From Actinacidiphila cocklensis (GTDB lineage Bacteria; Actinomycetota; Actinomycetes; Streptomycetales; Streptomycetaceae), in contig NZ_CAJSLV010000001.1 of NCBI RefSeq assembly GCF_907177275.1, positions 1 to 64,000 on the forward strand: a DNA stretch of 64,000 bases, given 5' to 3'. Positions 25,122 to 33,360 of the stretch are shown here, one piece after another. A model generated the notes under the pieces. That model saw only the letters and a list, made by a program, of their open reading frames with translations, did no database searches and was not told the origin of the DNA. A program made the translations under genes and the position numbers. Every line of letters begins with the position of its first letter. The stretch's first letter is position 1.

Positions 25122-26444
25122 ATGACCATCACCCGAAACAGACCCGCGGTCGCGGTCGGCATCCAGAAGGTCTGGCCCGTCGCCATCGCGGCGTTCGTCA
25201 TCGCCCTCCTCGCGCAGCTCGCCGGTCAGCTGACGTTCGATGTGGGTCCCGGCTCCGTCGTCTTCTTCCCCATGGTGTGGGGCCTCGTCGCCGGCGCGAT
25301 CGTGTCGGTGCAGCGTGTCCGCAGGGTCAGCCTGGACTTCCAGCGGACCGCGAACGCCTTCGTCGCAGTGGCGGTGCTCTTCCTTGTCGTGCGGCTCGCC
25401 TTCGCGATCGGCCCCAACATCAAGATCCTGCTGCATGCCGGCCCGTCGCTGTTCCTGCAGGAGTTCGGACACCTCCTGGGCACCGTCGCTCTGGCGCTTC
25501 CACTGGCTGTGCTGCTGCGCATGGGCCCCGCCACGATCGGGGCCACGTTCTCCGTCGACCGCGAGCCGGCGTTACCGATGGTCAACGAGAAGTACGGCCC
25601 GAACTCCGATCAGTACCGCGGCGTGCTCGCCATGTATGTGTTCGGCACCCTTGTGGGCGCCGTCTACATCACCATGCTGTCGTCGTTCGTCGTCTCCTTC
25701 GACATCTTCGACCCGCTCGCCCTCGCCATGGGCTCCGGCGTCGGATCCGGCTCGATGATGGCCGCCGCGACGGGGAGCATCGTCGACGCCTACCCCGGCC
25801 AGAAGGACCAGGTCCTCGCGATGGCCGGCGTCTCCAACCTGATCACGACCATCCTCGGGGTCTACGTGGGAATCTACGTCGCCCTCCCGATGGCCGACCG
25901 CTTCTACCGGTTCCTCACCCGGCGGCGGAGCGCCGACCCCGAGGCCGTCCCTCTCGACCCGGAGGCGAACCGCGCCTTCCATGAGCAGGTCGCCGCCTCC
26001 ACCGCGCCGGTCGGTCTGCGCGCCTGGGTGGCCATCCCGATCCTGGCTGTCGTCGGCATCACCACAGCGTCGGTGTTCGCGAAGGGTCTGAGCTGGGACA
26101 TCATCGGCGGTTACGCGATCATGGTGGCGCTGCTCGTGCTGGGGATGTGCCTCGCGAAAGTCACCCGCTTCGTCTCCGCGATCGTCTGGGTGACCACCGT
26201 CGGAGCACTCGCCTCAAGCACCTACTCACCCATCGGCACCCAGCTGACCGACACCGTCAGCTCGATCGACTTCCTCTCCGTCGGCTGCGTCGTCCTCACC
26301 TTCGCCGGCCTCAGCCTCGGCAAGGACACGGCGCTGCTGAAGGCGGTGAGCTGGAAGATCGTCCCCGTCGGACTGCTGGCCATCACCGCGTCCTTCGTAC
26401 TCGCCACGGTCATCGCCGAGTTCTCGCTCGGCTTCTGGTCCTGA
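25122..26444 (+). CDS. DUF3100-type polytopic membrane protein, putative transporter
   Basis: The product is 440 residues with about ten hydrophobic segments, starting with WPVAIAAFVIALLAQLAGQL. Notable conserved-looking features are the loop VNEKYGPNSDQYRGVLAMYV, the Gly/Ser/Met-rich LAMGSGVGSGSMMAAATGSI and GLSLGKDTALLKAVSWKIVP. The arrangement resembles DUF3100 membrane proteins, which are often found beside amidohydrolases or peptidases and are presumed carriers. Start ATG 25122 follows GGAG at 25113-25116, nine bases after the amidohydrolase stop, so the two form an operon. It carries one TTA codon at 25572-25574 (Leu151). Confidence 0.8.
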   Translation: MTITRNRPAVAVGIQKVWPVAIAAFVIALLAQLAGQLTFDVGPGSVVFFPMVWGLVAGAIVSVQRVRRVSLDFQRTANAFVAVAVLFLVVRLAFAIGPNIKILLHAGPSLFLQEFGHLLGTVALALPLAVLLRMGPATIGATFSVDREPALPMVNEKYGPNSDQYRGVLAMYVFGTLVGAVYITMLSSFVVSFDIFDPLALAMGSGVGSGSMMAAATGSIVDAYPGQKDQVLAMAGVSNLITTILGVYVGIYVALPMADRFYRFLTRRRSADPEAVPLDPEANRAFHEQVAASTAPVGLRAWVAIPILAVVGITTASVFAKGLSWDIIGGYAIMVALLVLGMCLAKVTRFVSAIVWVTTVGALASSTYSPIGTQLTDTVSSIDFLSVGCVVLTFAGLSLGKDTALLKAVSWKIVPVGLLAITASFVLATVIAEFSLGFWS

Positions 26445-26598
26445 CGTCACGGTGGCGTTGCTGCGCGCGACGCGCAGGTGGTGCTGGTTCCATATCAGGG
26501 TGCGGTCGAGGAGTTCGGGGGCCGGGAGCCATGACGAATGCCTTACGGCCCGGTGCGGGAGCCAGTGCCGCCGGACGGGACTCCGTAGCGTGGTGAAC

Positions 26599-27660
26599 AT
26601 GCGAGTACTCGTCACAGGAGGAGCCGGGTTCATCGGCTCGCAGGTGGTCGCCTCGCTGGCGGCCGAGGGGCACACGCCGGTGGTGCTCGACGCGTTGCTG
26701 CCGGCCGCCCATCCGCGTACCCCCGAGTTGCCGGAAGCCGAGTTCGTCCGCGGAGACGTGCGAGACGCGCACGCGGTGAGTCGCGCACTGCGTGGTGTGG
26801 ACGCCGTCTGCCACCAGGCCGCGATGGTGGGCCTGGGGAAGGACTTCGCGGACGCGCCCGAGTACGTCGCCTGCAACGACCTCGGGACCGCGGTGCTGTT
26901 GGCCGGCATGGCCGAGGCGCAGGTGCGCCGGTTCGTCCAGGCGGGGTCGATGGTGGTGTACGGAGAGGGGCGCTATGAGTGCCGCGAACACGGGGCGGTG
27001 CGGCCGGGTCCCCGGGCGGCGGTGGATCTGGCGGCCGGTTCGTTCGAGCCGCGCTGCCCGCACTGCGGTGCCCAGCTCGTCCCTGGGCTGGTGAATGAGG
27101 ACGCGCCGACGGACCCACGGAACGTGTACGCGACGACGAAGCTTGCGCAGGAGCACCTGGCCGCGGCCTGGGCTCGGTCCGCCGGCGGCACGGCCGTATC
27201 GCTGCGATACCACAACGTGTACGGCCCGGGGATGCCGCGGGACACTCCGTACGCGGGCGTGGCCTCGTTCTTCCGGTCGGCACTGGCCGGCGGCGAGGCG
27301 CCGCGGGTGTTCGAGGACGGCGCGCAGCGGAGGGACTTCGTCCATGTACGCGACGTCGCCCGGGCCAATGTGTCCGTGCTCGCAGGCATCGAGGATATGC
27401 CGGCCGGTGGCCACAGGGCCTACAACGTGGGCAGTGGCGATCCTCGCACGGTGGGGGAGATGGCCGCGGTGCTGGCGGCGGAGCACGGCGGGCCGGCTCC
27501 GGTGGTGACGGGGGAGTTCCGGCTGGGCGATGTCCGGCACATCACTGCGGACTCATCCCGGTTGCGCCGTGAGCTGGGCTGGCGCGCCGAGGTGGGATTC
27601 GCCGAGGGCGTGGCCGAGTTCGCCCGGGCCGGGCTGCGGGCCTCGGCCCGCGTGGGGTAG
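26599..27660 (+). CDS. NAD-dependent epimerase/dehydratase with a zinc-ribbon-like insert
   Basis: The product is 353 residues, an extended SDR acting on a nucleotide sugar. The Rossmann motif is VTGGAGFIGS (residues 5-14) and the active-site YATTK is at 177-181. Unusually, the segment 121-160 carries Cys128 and His131 (YECREHG) and Cys153/Cys156 (PRCPHCGAQ), a spacing that suggests a bound zinc. No ribosome site precedes ATG 26599 or GTG 26593. A -10-like TAGCGT lies at 26585-26590, so a leaderless transcript is possible. It is separated from the glycosyltransferase operon by 172 bases but is likely part of the same pathway. Confidence 0.88.
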   Translation: MRVLVTGGAGFIGSQVVASLAAEGHTPVVLDALLPAAHPRTPELPEAEFVRGDVRDAHAVSRALRGVDAVCHQAAMVGLGKDFADAPEYVACNDLGTAVLLAGMAEAQVRRFVQAGSMVVYGEGRYECREHGAVRPGPRAAVDLAAGSFEPRCPHCGAQLVPGLVNEDAPTDPRNVYATTKLAQEHLAAAWARSAGGTAVSLRYHNVYGPGMPRDTPYAGVASFFRSALAGGEAPRVFEDGAQRRDFVHVRDVARANVSVLAGIEDMPAGGHRAYNVGSGDPRTVGEMAAVLAAEHGGPAPVVTGEFRLGDVRHITADSSRLRRELGWRAEVGFAEGVAEFARAGLRASARVG

Positions 27661-27832
27661 TCGACAGCCAGGACCTGGGCGGGTGCGGTGGGCGGGGGCG
27701 TGCTCGTTGCCGAGGGCATGTCGGCAGGCCCCGCACCGGCGGCTCCGCCGTCTGCGACAGGCGCCCCCGAACGGCCGACGTCAGCGTTTCGTAAGGCGCC
27801 GACGCCCGCTTTGTCCCGGGGGAGTTCCTACG

Positions 27833-28555
27833 GTGGCAGTCGTGACCGAACTCACCGTGGACGTCGTCCTGCCCTGTCTGAACGAGGCCGAGGCACTGCC
27901 CTGGGTCCTCGCCCGCATCCCCGCCGGCTGGCGGGCACTGGTCGTGGACAACGGGTCCACCGACGGGTCCGCCGACATCGCCCGTTCCCTGGGGGCCACT
28001 GTCGTACCGGAGTCCCGCCGCGGCTTCGGGGCCGCCTGCCACGCCGGCCTCATGGCGGCCGACGCCGAGTACGTCTGCTTCTGTGACTGCGACGCCTCCC
28101 TCGACCCGGTTCTGCTCGGCGGATTCGTCCAGGCGGTGGCCGCGGGCGAGGCCGACCTCGTGCTCGGCCGCCGCCGTCCCCGGGCGAGGGGCGCATGGCC
28201 CGTGCACGCCCGCGCGGGCAACCTTGCGCTGGCCGGCATGCTGCGCCGCCGCACCGGCCTGAGCCTGCGCGACCTCGGCCCCCTGCGGGCGATGCGCCGG
28301 GAGGCGCTCCTGCGGCTGGAGCTGACCGACCGGCGCTCCGGCTACCCGCTGCAGATGGTCGTACGCGCCGCCGACGCCGGCTGGCGGGTGCGCGAAAGGG
28401 ACGTGCCCTACCTGCCCCGCAGTGGCAAGTCCAAGGTCACCGGCACCTGGCGGGGCACCTGGCATGCGGTCCGCGACATGCGCGCGGTGCTCGCCGAGCC
28501 CGCGTACGTCCCCGCTGTCCCGGCCCGCACCGAGGGCTCCGGAGGTACGCGGTGA
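27833..28555 (+). CDS. family 2 glycosyltransferase (dolichol-phosphate-mannose-synthase type)
   Basis: The product is 240 residues. The GT-A fold signature is clear: VDVVLPCLNEAEALPWVL, VVDNGSTDGSADIARSLG and the DxD-like CFCDCDASLDP. The C terminus YLPRSGKSKVTGTWRGT matches the polyprenyl-phosphate glycosyltransferase end. It has no membrane tail. GTG 27833 has GGGGGAG at eight bases; a second in-frame GTG at 27842 is possible. It is predicted to transfer a sugar from a nucleotide donor to a polyprenyl phosphate or similar acceptor. First gene of a run of six that overlap by four bases each. Confidence 0.9.
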   Translation: MAVVTELTVDVVLPCLNEAEALPWVLARIPAGWRALVVDNGSTDGSADIARSLGATVVPESRRGFGAACHAGLMAADAEYVCFCDCDASLDPVLLGGFVQAVAAGEADLVLGRRRPRARGAWPVHARAGNLALAGMLRRRTGLSLRDLGPLRAMRREALLRLELTDRRSGYPLQMVVRAADAGWRVRERDVPYLPRSGKSKVTGTWRGTWHAVRDMRAVLAEPAYVPAVPARTEGSGGTR

Positions 28556-29181
28556 CCACCCTCCTCGTGATCGCCAAAGCGCCCGTGCCCGGCCGGGTCA
28601 AGACCCGGCTCACCCCGCCCTTCACCCCCCTGGAGGCGGCGGTCCTGGCCGAAGCCGCCCTCGCCGACACCCTGGCGGCCGCCGCAGCGACACAGGCCGA
28701 CCGGCACGTGCTGGTCCTGGACGGTGAACCGGGGCCGTGGCTGGTGCCGGGGTTCGAGATCCTGCAGCAGGGCTGTGGCGGCCTCGACGAGCGGCTCGCG
28801 GCAGCGTTCGCGGCCTGCGGCGGCCCGGCGCTGCTGATCGGCATGGACACCCCGCAGGTCACCCCGGAGATCCTGGCGCCCGCCCTGGTCTTCGACGACT
28901 GCGACGCCTGGTTCGGCCCCGCGGCAGACGGCGGGTTCTGGGCGCTGGGCCTGGCAGAGCCGGACCCGGCCCTCCTGCTCGGCGTGCCCATGTCCGTACC
29001 GGAGACGGGCGCGGTGCAGTACGAACGCCTGTGCGCGGCCGGACTGCGCACCCGGTTGCTGCCCCGGCTGCGGGACGTGGACACCGCCGTCGACGCGGCC
29101 GATGTGGCCGCCCTGACACCGGCAGGGCGGTTCGCCACCTGCCACCGGCGGCTGAGCGCCCGTTCAGCGGTGGCACGATGA
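28552..29181 (+). CDS. DUF2064 / TIGR04282-type nucleotidyl-sugar transferase-like protein
   Basis: The product is 209 residues beginning VTTLLVIAKAPVPGRVKTRL, the hallmark of this GT-A-like family, which resembles CofC and molybdenum-cofactor nucleotidyltransferases. GMDTPQVTPEIL and FGPAADGGFWALGL are the conserved acidic and Gly-rich motifs. The GTG at 28552 follows GGAGG at six bases and overlaps the previous stop. The family is annotated as a glycosyltransferase in arsenosugar and other clusters. Here, beside a GT2 and a sugar epimerase, it probably activates or transfers a sugar. Confidence 0.88.
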   Translation: MTTLLVIAKAPVPGRVKTRLTPPFTPLEAAVLAEAALADTLAAAAATQADRHVLVLDGEPGPWLVPGFEILQQGCGGLDERLAAAFAACGGPALLIGMDTPQVTPEILAPALVFDDCDAWFGPAADGGFWALGLAEPDPALLLGVPMSVPETGAVQYERLCAAGLRTRLLPRLRDVDTAVDAADVAALTPAGRFATCHRRLSARSAVAR

Positions 29182-29909
29182 CCGCCCCCGCCGTCGCGGC
29201 GCAGCGTTCCGCACCCGATCCGGCGTGGTGGGCCGACCCGTACGCCCTTGCGCTGCGTCACGGGAAGGGTCCCCTCTTCCTGCGGCGGGCGGACGGCTGG
29301 CTGCTGCCCCTGGAGGTCGAACGCTGGTGCGCCGGTACCGATGCCGCCGACAGGAGCGTGCTCTCCCGCTGCCGGGGAACCGTCCTCGACATCGGCTGTG
29401 GACCGGGCCGGCTCATTGCGGCCCTGGCCGAACGCGGTCGGGGCGCGCTCGGGATCGATGTGGCGCCGGCCGCCGTGGCGCAGGCGGTGCGCCGCGGTGG
29501 ATCAGCCCTGTGCCGCTCGGTGTTCGAGACCCTGCCCCGCGAGGGCCATTGGGGAACGGCCCTGCTCATGGACGGCAACATCGGCATCGGTGGCAATCCG
29601 TCAGCCCTCCTGGAGCGCGTCGCGGGCCTGCTGACCCCCGGCGGGCGGCTGCTCGTCGAGGCTGCGCCCGTCGAGGTGGACGAGCGGTGCGAGGTGCGCC
29701 TCGACGACGGACGCGGCACCCTCGGCACCCCCTTCCCGTGGGCACGAGCCGGCCGCAGGGCGCTGCTGCACCACGCCGGGGCCACCGGGTGGCGGACCGC
29801 GCGCAGCTGGACGGTGACCGGTCGGCACTTCGCCGAACTCGTCCGCGTCGCACCGCTGCACGTCGCCGCCCCCACCGGAGCGCCCGTCTGCCTGGGAGGC
29901 GCGCAGTGA
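29178..29909 (+). CDS. class I SAM-dependent methyltransferase
   Basis: The product is 243 residues. The motif VLDIGCGPGRLIAALAERG (about residues 67-85) binds SAM, and IDVAPAAVAQAVRRG follows with the acidic residue. MDGNIGIGGNPSALLERV and LLTPGGRLLVEAAP complete the fold. Before motif I lies an unusual leader containing WWADPYALALRHGKGPLFLR. The ATG overlaps the previous stop (ATGA). It presumably methylates a sugar or lipid intermediate of the same operon; the substrate is unknown. Confidence 0.88.
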   Translation: MTAPAVAAQRSAPDPAWWADPYALALRHGKGPLFLRRADGWLLPLEVERWCAGTDAADRSVLSRCRGTVLDIGCGPGRLIAALAERGRGALGIDVAPAAVAQAVRRGGSALCRSVFETLPREGHWGTALLMDGNIGIGGNPSALLERVAGLLTPGGRLLVEAAPVEVDERCEVRLDDGRGTLGTPFPWARAGRRALLHHAGATGWRTARSWTVTGRHFAELVRVAPLHVAAPTGAPVCLGGAQ

Positions 29910-31312
29910 CGCGACGGCCGACCACCCCCACCTCCCGGGCCACCGTCGTCACCGCCGCCCTCGTGGCTGCTCTGGTCACGGCCTTGGTCCTCACCGTTCG
30001 CAAGGACGCCTACCTCACGGACCCGGCGGGCCTGTCCTGGCTGTACGCCGTGTGCTGGGTCCTGTTCGCGGCGGCCGCATGGTCCCTGCGCCGGGCATCC
30101 GCCCGGCACGCCGCCGCGCTCGTCCTCCTCGGCGGTATCGCCGTCGCCGCCACGGGCCTGGTCGCCGCGCCGCGCACCAGCACCGACTCGTTCCGCTATG
30201 CCTGGGACGGCCGCGTGCAGGCGGCGGGCATCTCCCCCTACGACCACGCCCCGGCCGACGCGGCCCTGGCGCCGTACCGGGACGGCTGGTTGTTCCCCAC
30301 CGGGCACGAATGCGGCAAGCCCGACCTCACCGCCGTGTCCCGGGGCGTCTGCACCCGCATCAACCGCCCGGGTGTCCACACGATCTATCCCCCGGCCGGC
30401 GAGCTGTACTTCCTCCTCGTCCACGCCGTCTCGCCGGACGGGGTCCGCCACAAGGCCCTCCAGGTGGGGGGCGCCGTCCTTGCCGTGGCCACCACGCCGG
30501 TGCTGCTGCGGATACTGCGTCGCAGAGGGGACCCGCGGACCGCCGCCTACTGGGCCTGGTGCCCCGCTGTTCCCCTCGAAGCAGTCAACAACGCCCATGT
30601 CGACGGCCTTGCGGTCCTGCTGTCCGTCACGGCACTGGGCCTGACCGTCCGCCACCGTGCCCGGGGAGGTGCCCTGCTCGGGCTGGCCACCGCCGCCAAA
30701 CTCCTGCCGGCCGTCCTGATTCCCGGCGCCCTGTCCGGCGTACGCCGCGTCCGAGACGCGGCAGCCGTCCTCCTCCCGGCTGCCGCGGTCCTGGCGGCCC
30801 TCTACACGCCGTACGTGCTGCTCTCCCACTCCTCCGTCCTCGGCTACCTCGGCGGCTACGCCGACGAAGAGGGCTACCAGGACGCCTCCACCGGCGACCG
30901 CTACGCCCTGCTGCGTCTGCTGCTCCCCGACTCCTGTGCCCTGCCTGCCGTGATCGCCGGCCTGCTCGCCGTCAGCCTGTACGTGATCCGGCGGGGCGAC
31001 CCCCGGCGGCCGTGGAGCGGCGCCCTCCTGGTCACCGGGACCGCGTTTCTCCTGACGACGCCCGGCTACTCCTGGTACGCCCTCCTGCTGGTCGCCTTGG
31101 TGGCGCTCGACGGCCGCTGGGAGTGGCTGGGCGTCGCGGTCGCGGGTGCGGCCGCCTACGTGACGGGCCGCACGGTCGCCGACGCGGGCACGGTCATGTA
31201 CGCCGTCGCCGCCCTGGCCGTCGTCTGCGGGTGGCTACTGCGGGTCGGCGTGTCACGAGACCTTCCGCGCTTGCGGAGAGCCATGTTCTTCTTGCCGGGG
31301 GAGCCTCGGTGA
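29906..31312 (+). CDS. polytopic membrane glycosyltransferase-like protein (GT-C/GT87 type)
   Basis: The product is 468 residues with about ten to twelve hydrophobic helices. The first extracytoplasmic loop after helix 2-3 carries DSFRYAWDGRVQAAGISPYD and later INRPGVHTIYPPAGELYF, the aspartate-containing loop pattern of actinobacterial GT87/GT-C mannosyltransferases that use polyprenyl-phosphate sugars. AVNNAHVDGLAVLLSVTALG and ATAAKLLPAVLIPGAL are further family-like motifs. It overlaps the methyltransferase stop by four bases. It would accept the polyprenyl-linked sugar made by the GT2 at 27833 and transfer it outside the membrane. Confidence 0.85.
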   Translation: MTRRPTTPTSRATVVTAALVAALVTALVLTVRKDAYLTDPAGLSWLYAVCWVLFAAAAWSLRRASARHAAALVLLGGIAVAATGLVAAPRTSTDSFRYAWDGRVQAAGISPYDHAPADAALAPYRDGWLFPTGHECGKPDLTAVSRGVCTRINRPGVHTIYPPAGELYFLLVHAVSPDGVRHKALQVGGAVLAVATTPVLLRILRRRGDPRTAAYWAWCPAVPLEAVNNAHVDGLAVLLSVTALGLTVRHRARGGALLGLATAAKLLPAVLIPGALSGVRRVRDAAAVLLPAAAVLAALYTPYVLLSHSSVLGYLGGYADEEGYQDASTGDRYALLRLLLPDSCALPAVIAGLLAVSLYVIRRGDPRRPWSGALLVTGTAFLLTTPGYSWYALLLVALVALDGRWEWLGVAVAGAAAYVTGRTVADAGTVMYAVAALAVVCGWLLRVGVSRDLPRLRRAMFFLPGEPR

Positions 31313-32625
31313 GCCCTGGAATGCGGAATCTGCGGAGGCGCCCGATGGACGCGGACGGCAACCGGACCCCTGCCCCCGGCGGCCCGCCACGGGGTCCGTC
31401 CCGACCGGAGTTCTGGCGCAGCCCGCTGCGCGGCCCGTGGCTGACCGCGGTGCTCGGGACCGTCCTCCTGTTCGGCATCACGGTCCTCTTCGTGACGGGC
31501 CTGCTGTCGTACGCCGCGTACGACCCGGACCTCGCACCGGTCAACGACCAGACCCCGGGCAAGGGTTGGCTCGGCTTCTACCTGTTCGCCTGGCCCACGT
31601 CCCCTTACTGGCTCTACCGCGTCACCCAGGGCGTGCACGTGACGCTCGGCGTCGTGCTCGTGCCCGTGCTCCTGGCGAAGCTGTGGTCGGTGATCCCGAA
31701 GCTCTTCGCCTGGCCGCCGGTACGTTCGGCGGCCCAGGCCGCCGAGCGGCTCTCCCTGCTCCTGCTGGTGGGAGGCGCAGGCTTCGAGTTCGTCACCGGC
31801 ATCCTCAACGTACAACTCCACTACATCTTCCCGGGCTCCTTCTACACGCTCCACTTCTACGGGGCCTGGGTGTTCATCGGCGCCTTCACGGTCCATGTGG
31901 CCCTGCGGCTGGGCCGAGTCGTGCGTGCCCTGCGCGCCGGGCCGCGGCAGCCCGCCCCGGACAGCCAGGAGGCGTCGGGCCTGGTCTCGCCCCGGCCCGC
32001 CGAGCCCACGATCTCCCGGCGGGGCGCGCTCGGCATGGTCGGGGTGGGTTCGCTCGCGCTGTTCGTGGTGACCGCCGGGCAGAGCGTGGGCGGCGTGTTC
32101 CGGCGGACCGCGCTGCTGGCGCCGCACGGTCAGGATCCGGGCTCCGGGCCGAACGGCTTCCAGATCAACAAGACCGCCGCCTCCGTCGGCATCCGCCCCG
32201 GCGACATCGGCCCCGCGTGGCGGTTGACCGTACGCGGTGCCGGCCGCCGGAGCGAACTCACCTACGACCGGCTGCTGGCCATGCCACAGAACGAGGCCCT
32301 GCTGCCCATCGCCTGTGTGGAGGGCTGGTCGACGCCCGACCAGCCCTGGAGCGGGGTCCGCCTCATCGATCTGGCCGCCCTCGTCGGCCTGGGTGATCAC
32401 CCCCCGCAGGTCCTGGTCGAATCCGTCCAGCGCGGCGGATCGTTCAGCTCCGTCGTCCTGAGCAGCCAACAGGTCCGCGACGCCCGCTCCCTGCTGGCCG
32501 TACGGGTCAACGGGGCCGTCCTCTCCGACGACCACGGCTACCCGGCCCGGATGATCATTCCTGGCGCCCCGGGGGTCCACAACACCAAATGGGTCACCCG
32601 CCTCACCTTTGGGGAACCTGCATGA
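31309..32625 (+). CDS. cytochrome-b-type membrane domain fused to a molybdopterin oxidoreductase domain
   Basis: The product is 438 residues from GTG 31309, which overlaps the previous stop and has GGGGGA upstream. Residues 1-205 contain four helices (about 45-66, 108-125, 148-167, 183-199) with His110, His171, His182 and His196 placed like heme ligands. A twin-arginine-like segment ISRRGALGMVG lies at 236-246 and is followed by another hydrophobic stretch. Residues 285-438 form a sulfite-oxidase-type Mo-cofactor domain with the Mo-ligand Cys336 in IACVEGWSTPDQPWSGV. This resembles a one-chain version of the MsrP-MsrQ (YedY-YedZ) pair, with catalysis outside the membrane. The substrate is unknown. 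Confidence 0.87.
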   Translation: MSPGMRNLRRRPMDADGNRTPAPGGPPRGPSRPEFWRSPLRGPWLTAVLGTVLLFGITVLFVTGLLSYAAYDPDLAPVNDQTPGKGWLGFYLFAWPTSPYWLYRVTQGVHVTLGVVLVPVLLAKLWSVIPKLFAWPPVRSAAQAAERLSLLLLVGGAGFEFVTGILNVQLHYIFPGSFYTLHFYGAWVFIGAFTVHVALRLGRVVRALRAGPRQPAPDSQEASGLVSPRPAEPTISRRGALGMVGVGSLALFVVTAGQSVGGVFRRTALLAPHGQDPGSGPNGFQINKTAASVGIRPGDIGPAWRLTVRGAGRRSELTYDRLLAMPQNEALLPIACVEGWSTPDQPWSGVRLIDLAALVGLGDHPPQVLVESVQRGGSFSSVVLSSQQVRDARSLLAVRVNGAVLSDDHGYPARMIIPGAPGVHNTKWVTRLTFGEPA

Positions 32626-33158
32626 CTTCCTTCACGCACGCGATCACCACGGCCTTCCGGCGCGCCTACGGCGCCTCACCGCTTCACCTGCTCCTCGTCC
32701 TCGCCTCCTTCGCGCTGGCCTGCTACGCGGGTCTGCGCCTCCTCAAAGGAGATGCCGCCGGCGTGGCTGTGTGGTTCGTGGGCGCGGCGCTCCTGCACGA
32801 CCTGGTCCTGCTTCCCCTTTACGCGGTCACCGACCGGGTGGTCGTGGTGCTTCTCGGGCACGGCCCGGGGGACGGACCACGGACGCGCCGGGCCTGGATC
32901 AACCATGTCCGGGTGCCCGCCTTCGTCTCCGGCGTCCTGCTGCTCGTGTACTGGCCGCTGGTCCTCCGCCGGGTCGGCCGCTACACGACGACCACCAGCC
33001 TGCCGGCAGACGTCTTTCTGGGAAGATGGTTGCTGATCACCGCCTGCCTGTTTGCCGCCTCGGCGGCCGTTCTCGCCGTGCGGCTCTGGAACATGGGCAG
33101 GAACTCGCCGAGGGGGGAGGCCCGGTCGCGTGGACGCGGAGCCGGGAAACGCGGGTGA
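32622..33158 (+). CDS. four-helix membrane protein of unknown function
   Basis: The product is 178 residues from ATG 32622, overlapping the molybdoenzyme stop (ATGA). Four hydrophobic stretches are visible, for example LHLLLVLASFALACYAGLRL and FVSGVLLLVYWPLVLRRVG. The internal HDLVLLPLYAVTDR is a distinctive conserved-looking loop, and the C terminus is Arg-rich and cytoplasmic. No family name comes to mind. Its tight coupling suggests it is an accessory subunit, perhaps a partner of the cytochrome/molybdopterin protein. Confidence 0.8.
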   Translation: MTSFTHAITTAFRRAYGASPLHLLLVLASFALACYAGLRLLKGDAAGVAVWFVGAALLHDLVLLPLYAVTDRVVVVLLGHGPGDGPRTRRAWINHVRVPAFVSGVLLLVYWPLVLRRVGRYTTTTSLPADVFLGRWLLITACLFAASAAVLAVRLWNMGRNSPRGEARSRGRGAGKRG

Positions 33159-33360
33159 CCGCCCCGACCAGCTCCACGTCGTCCCGCCGGATGAGGCCGG
33201 ACTGGTCACCGAGCGAGGGGAGGGCAACCGGATTCTCCACGCGCTGGCCGAGGACCGCCTGGCCGCCTGCATCGGTCGGTTCCTCAGCGCCGTCTGCCCC
33301 GAGCAGATTCTGCTTCGTCACACCAAATGGCGCCCTGGGGCGCAGAGCGAGGGATCATGA
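33130..33360 (+). CDS. possible small protein coupled to the DUF2071 gene
   Basis: A 76-residue frame starts at GTG 33130, inside the end of the previous gene, and stops at 33358-33360, overlapping the next ATG in ATGA fashion. The segment RILHALAEDRLAACIGRFLS followed by AVCPEQILLRHTKW looks protein-like and helical, with two Cys. No ribosome site stands out and I recognise no family. It may be a remnant or a genuine coupled small gene. Confidence 0.4.
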   Translation: MDAEPGNAGDRPDQLHVVPPDEAGLVTERGEGNRILHALAEDRLAACIGRFLSAVCPEQILLRHTKWRPGAQSEGS

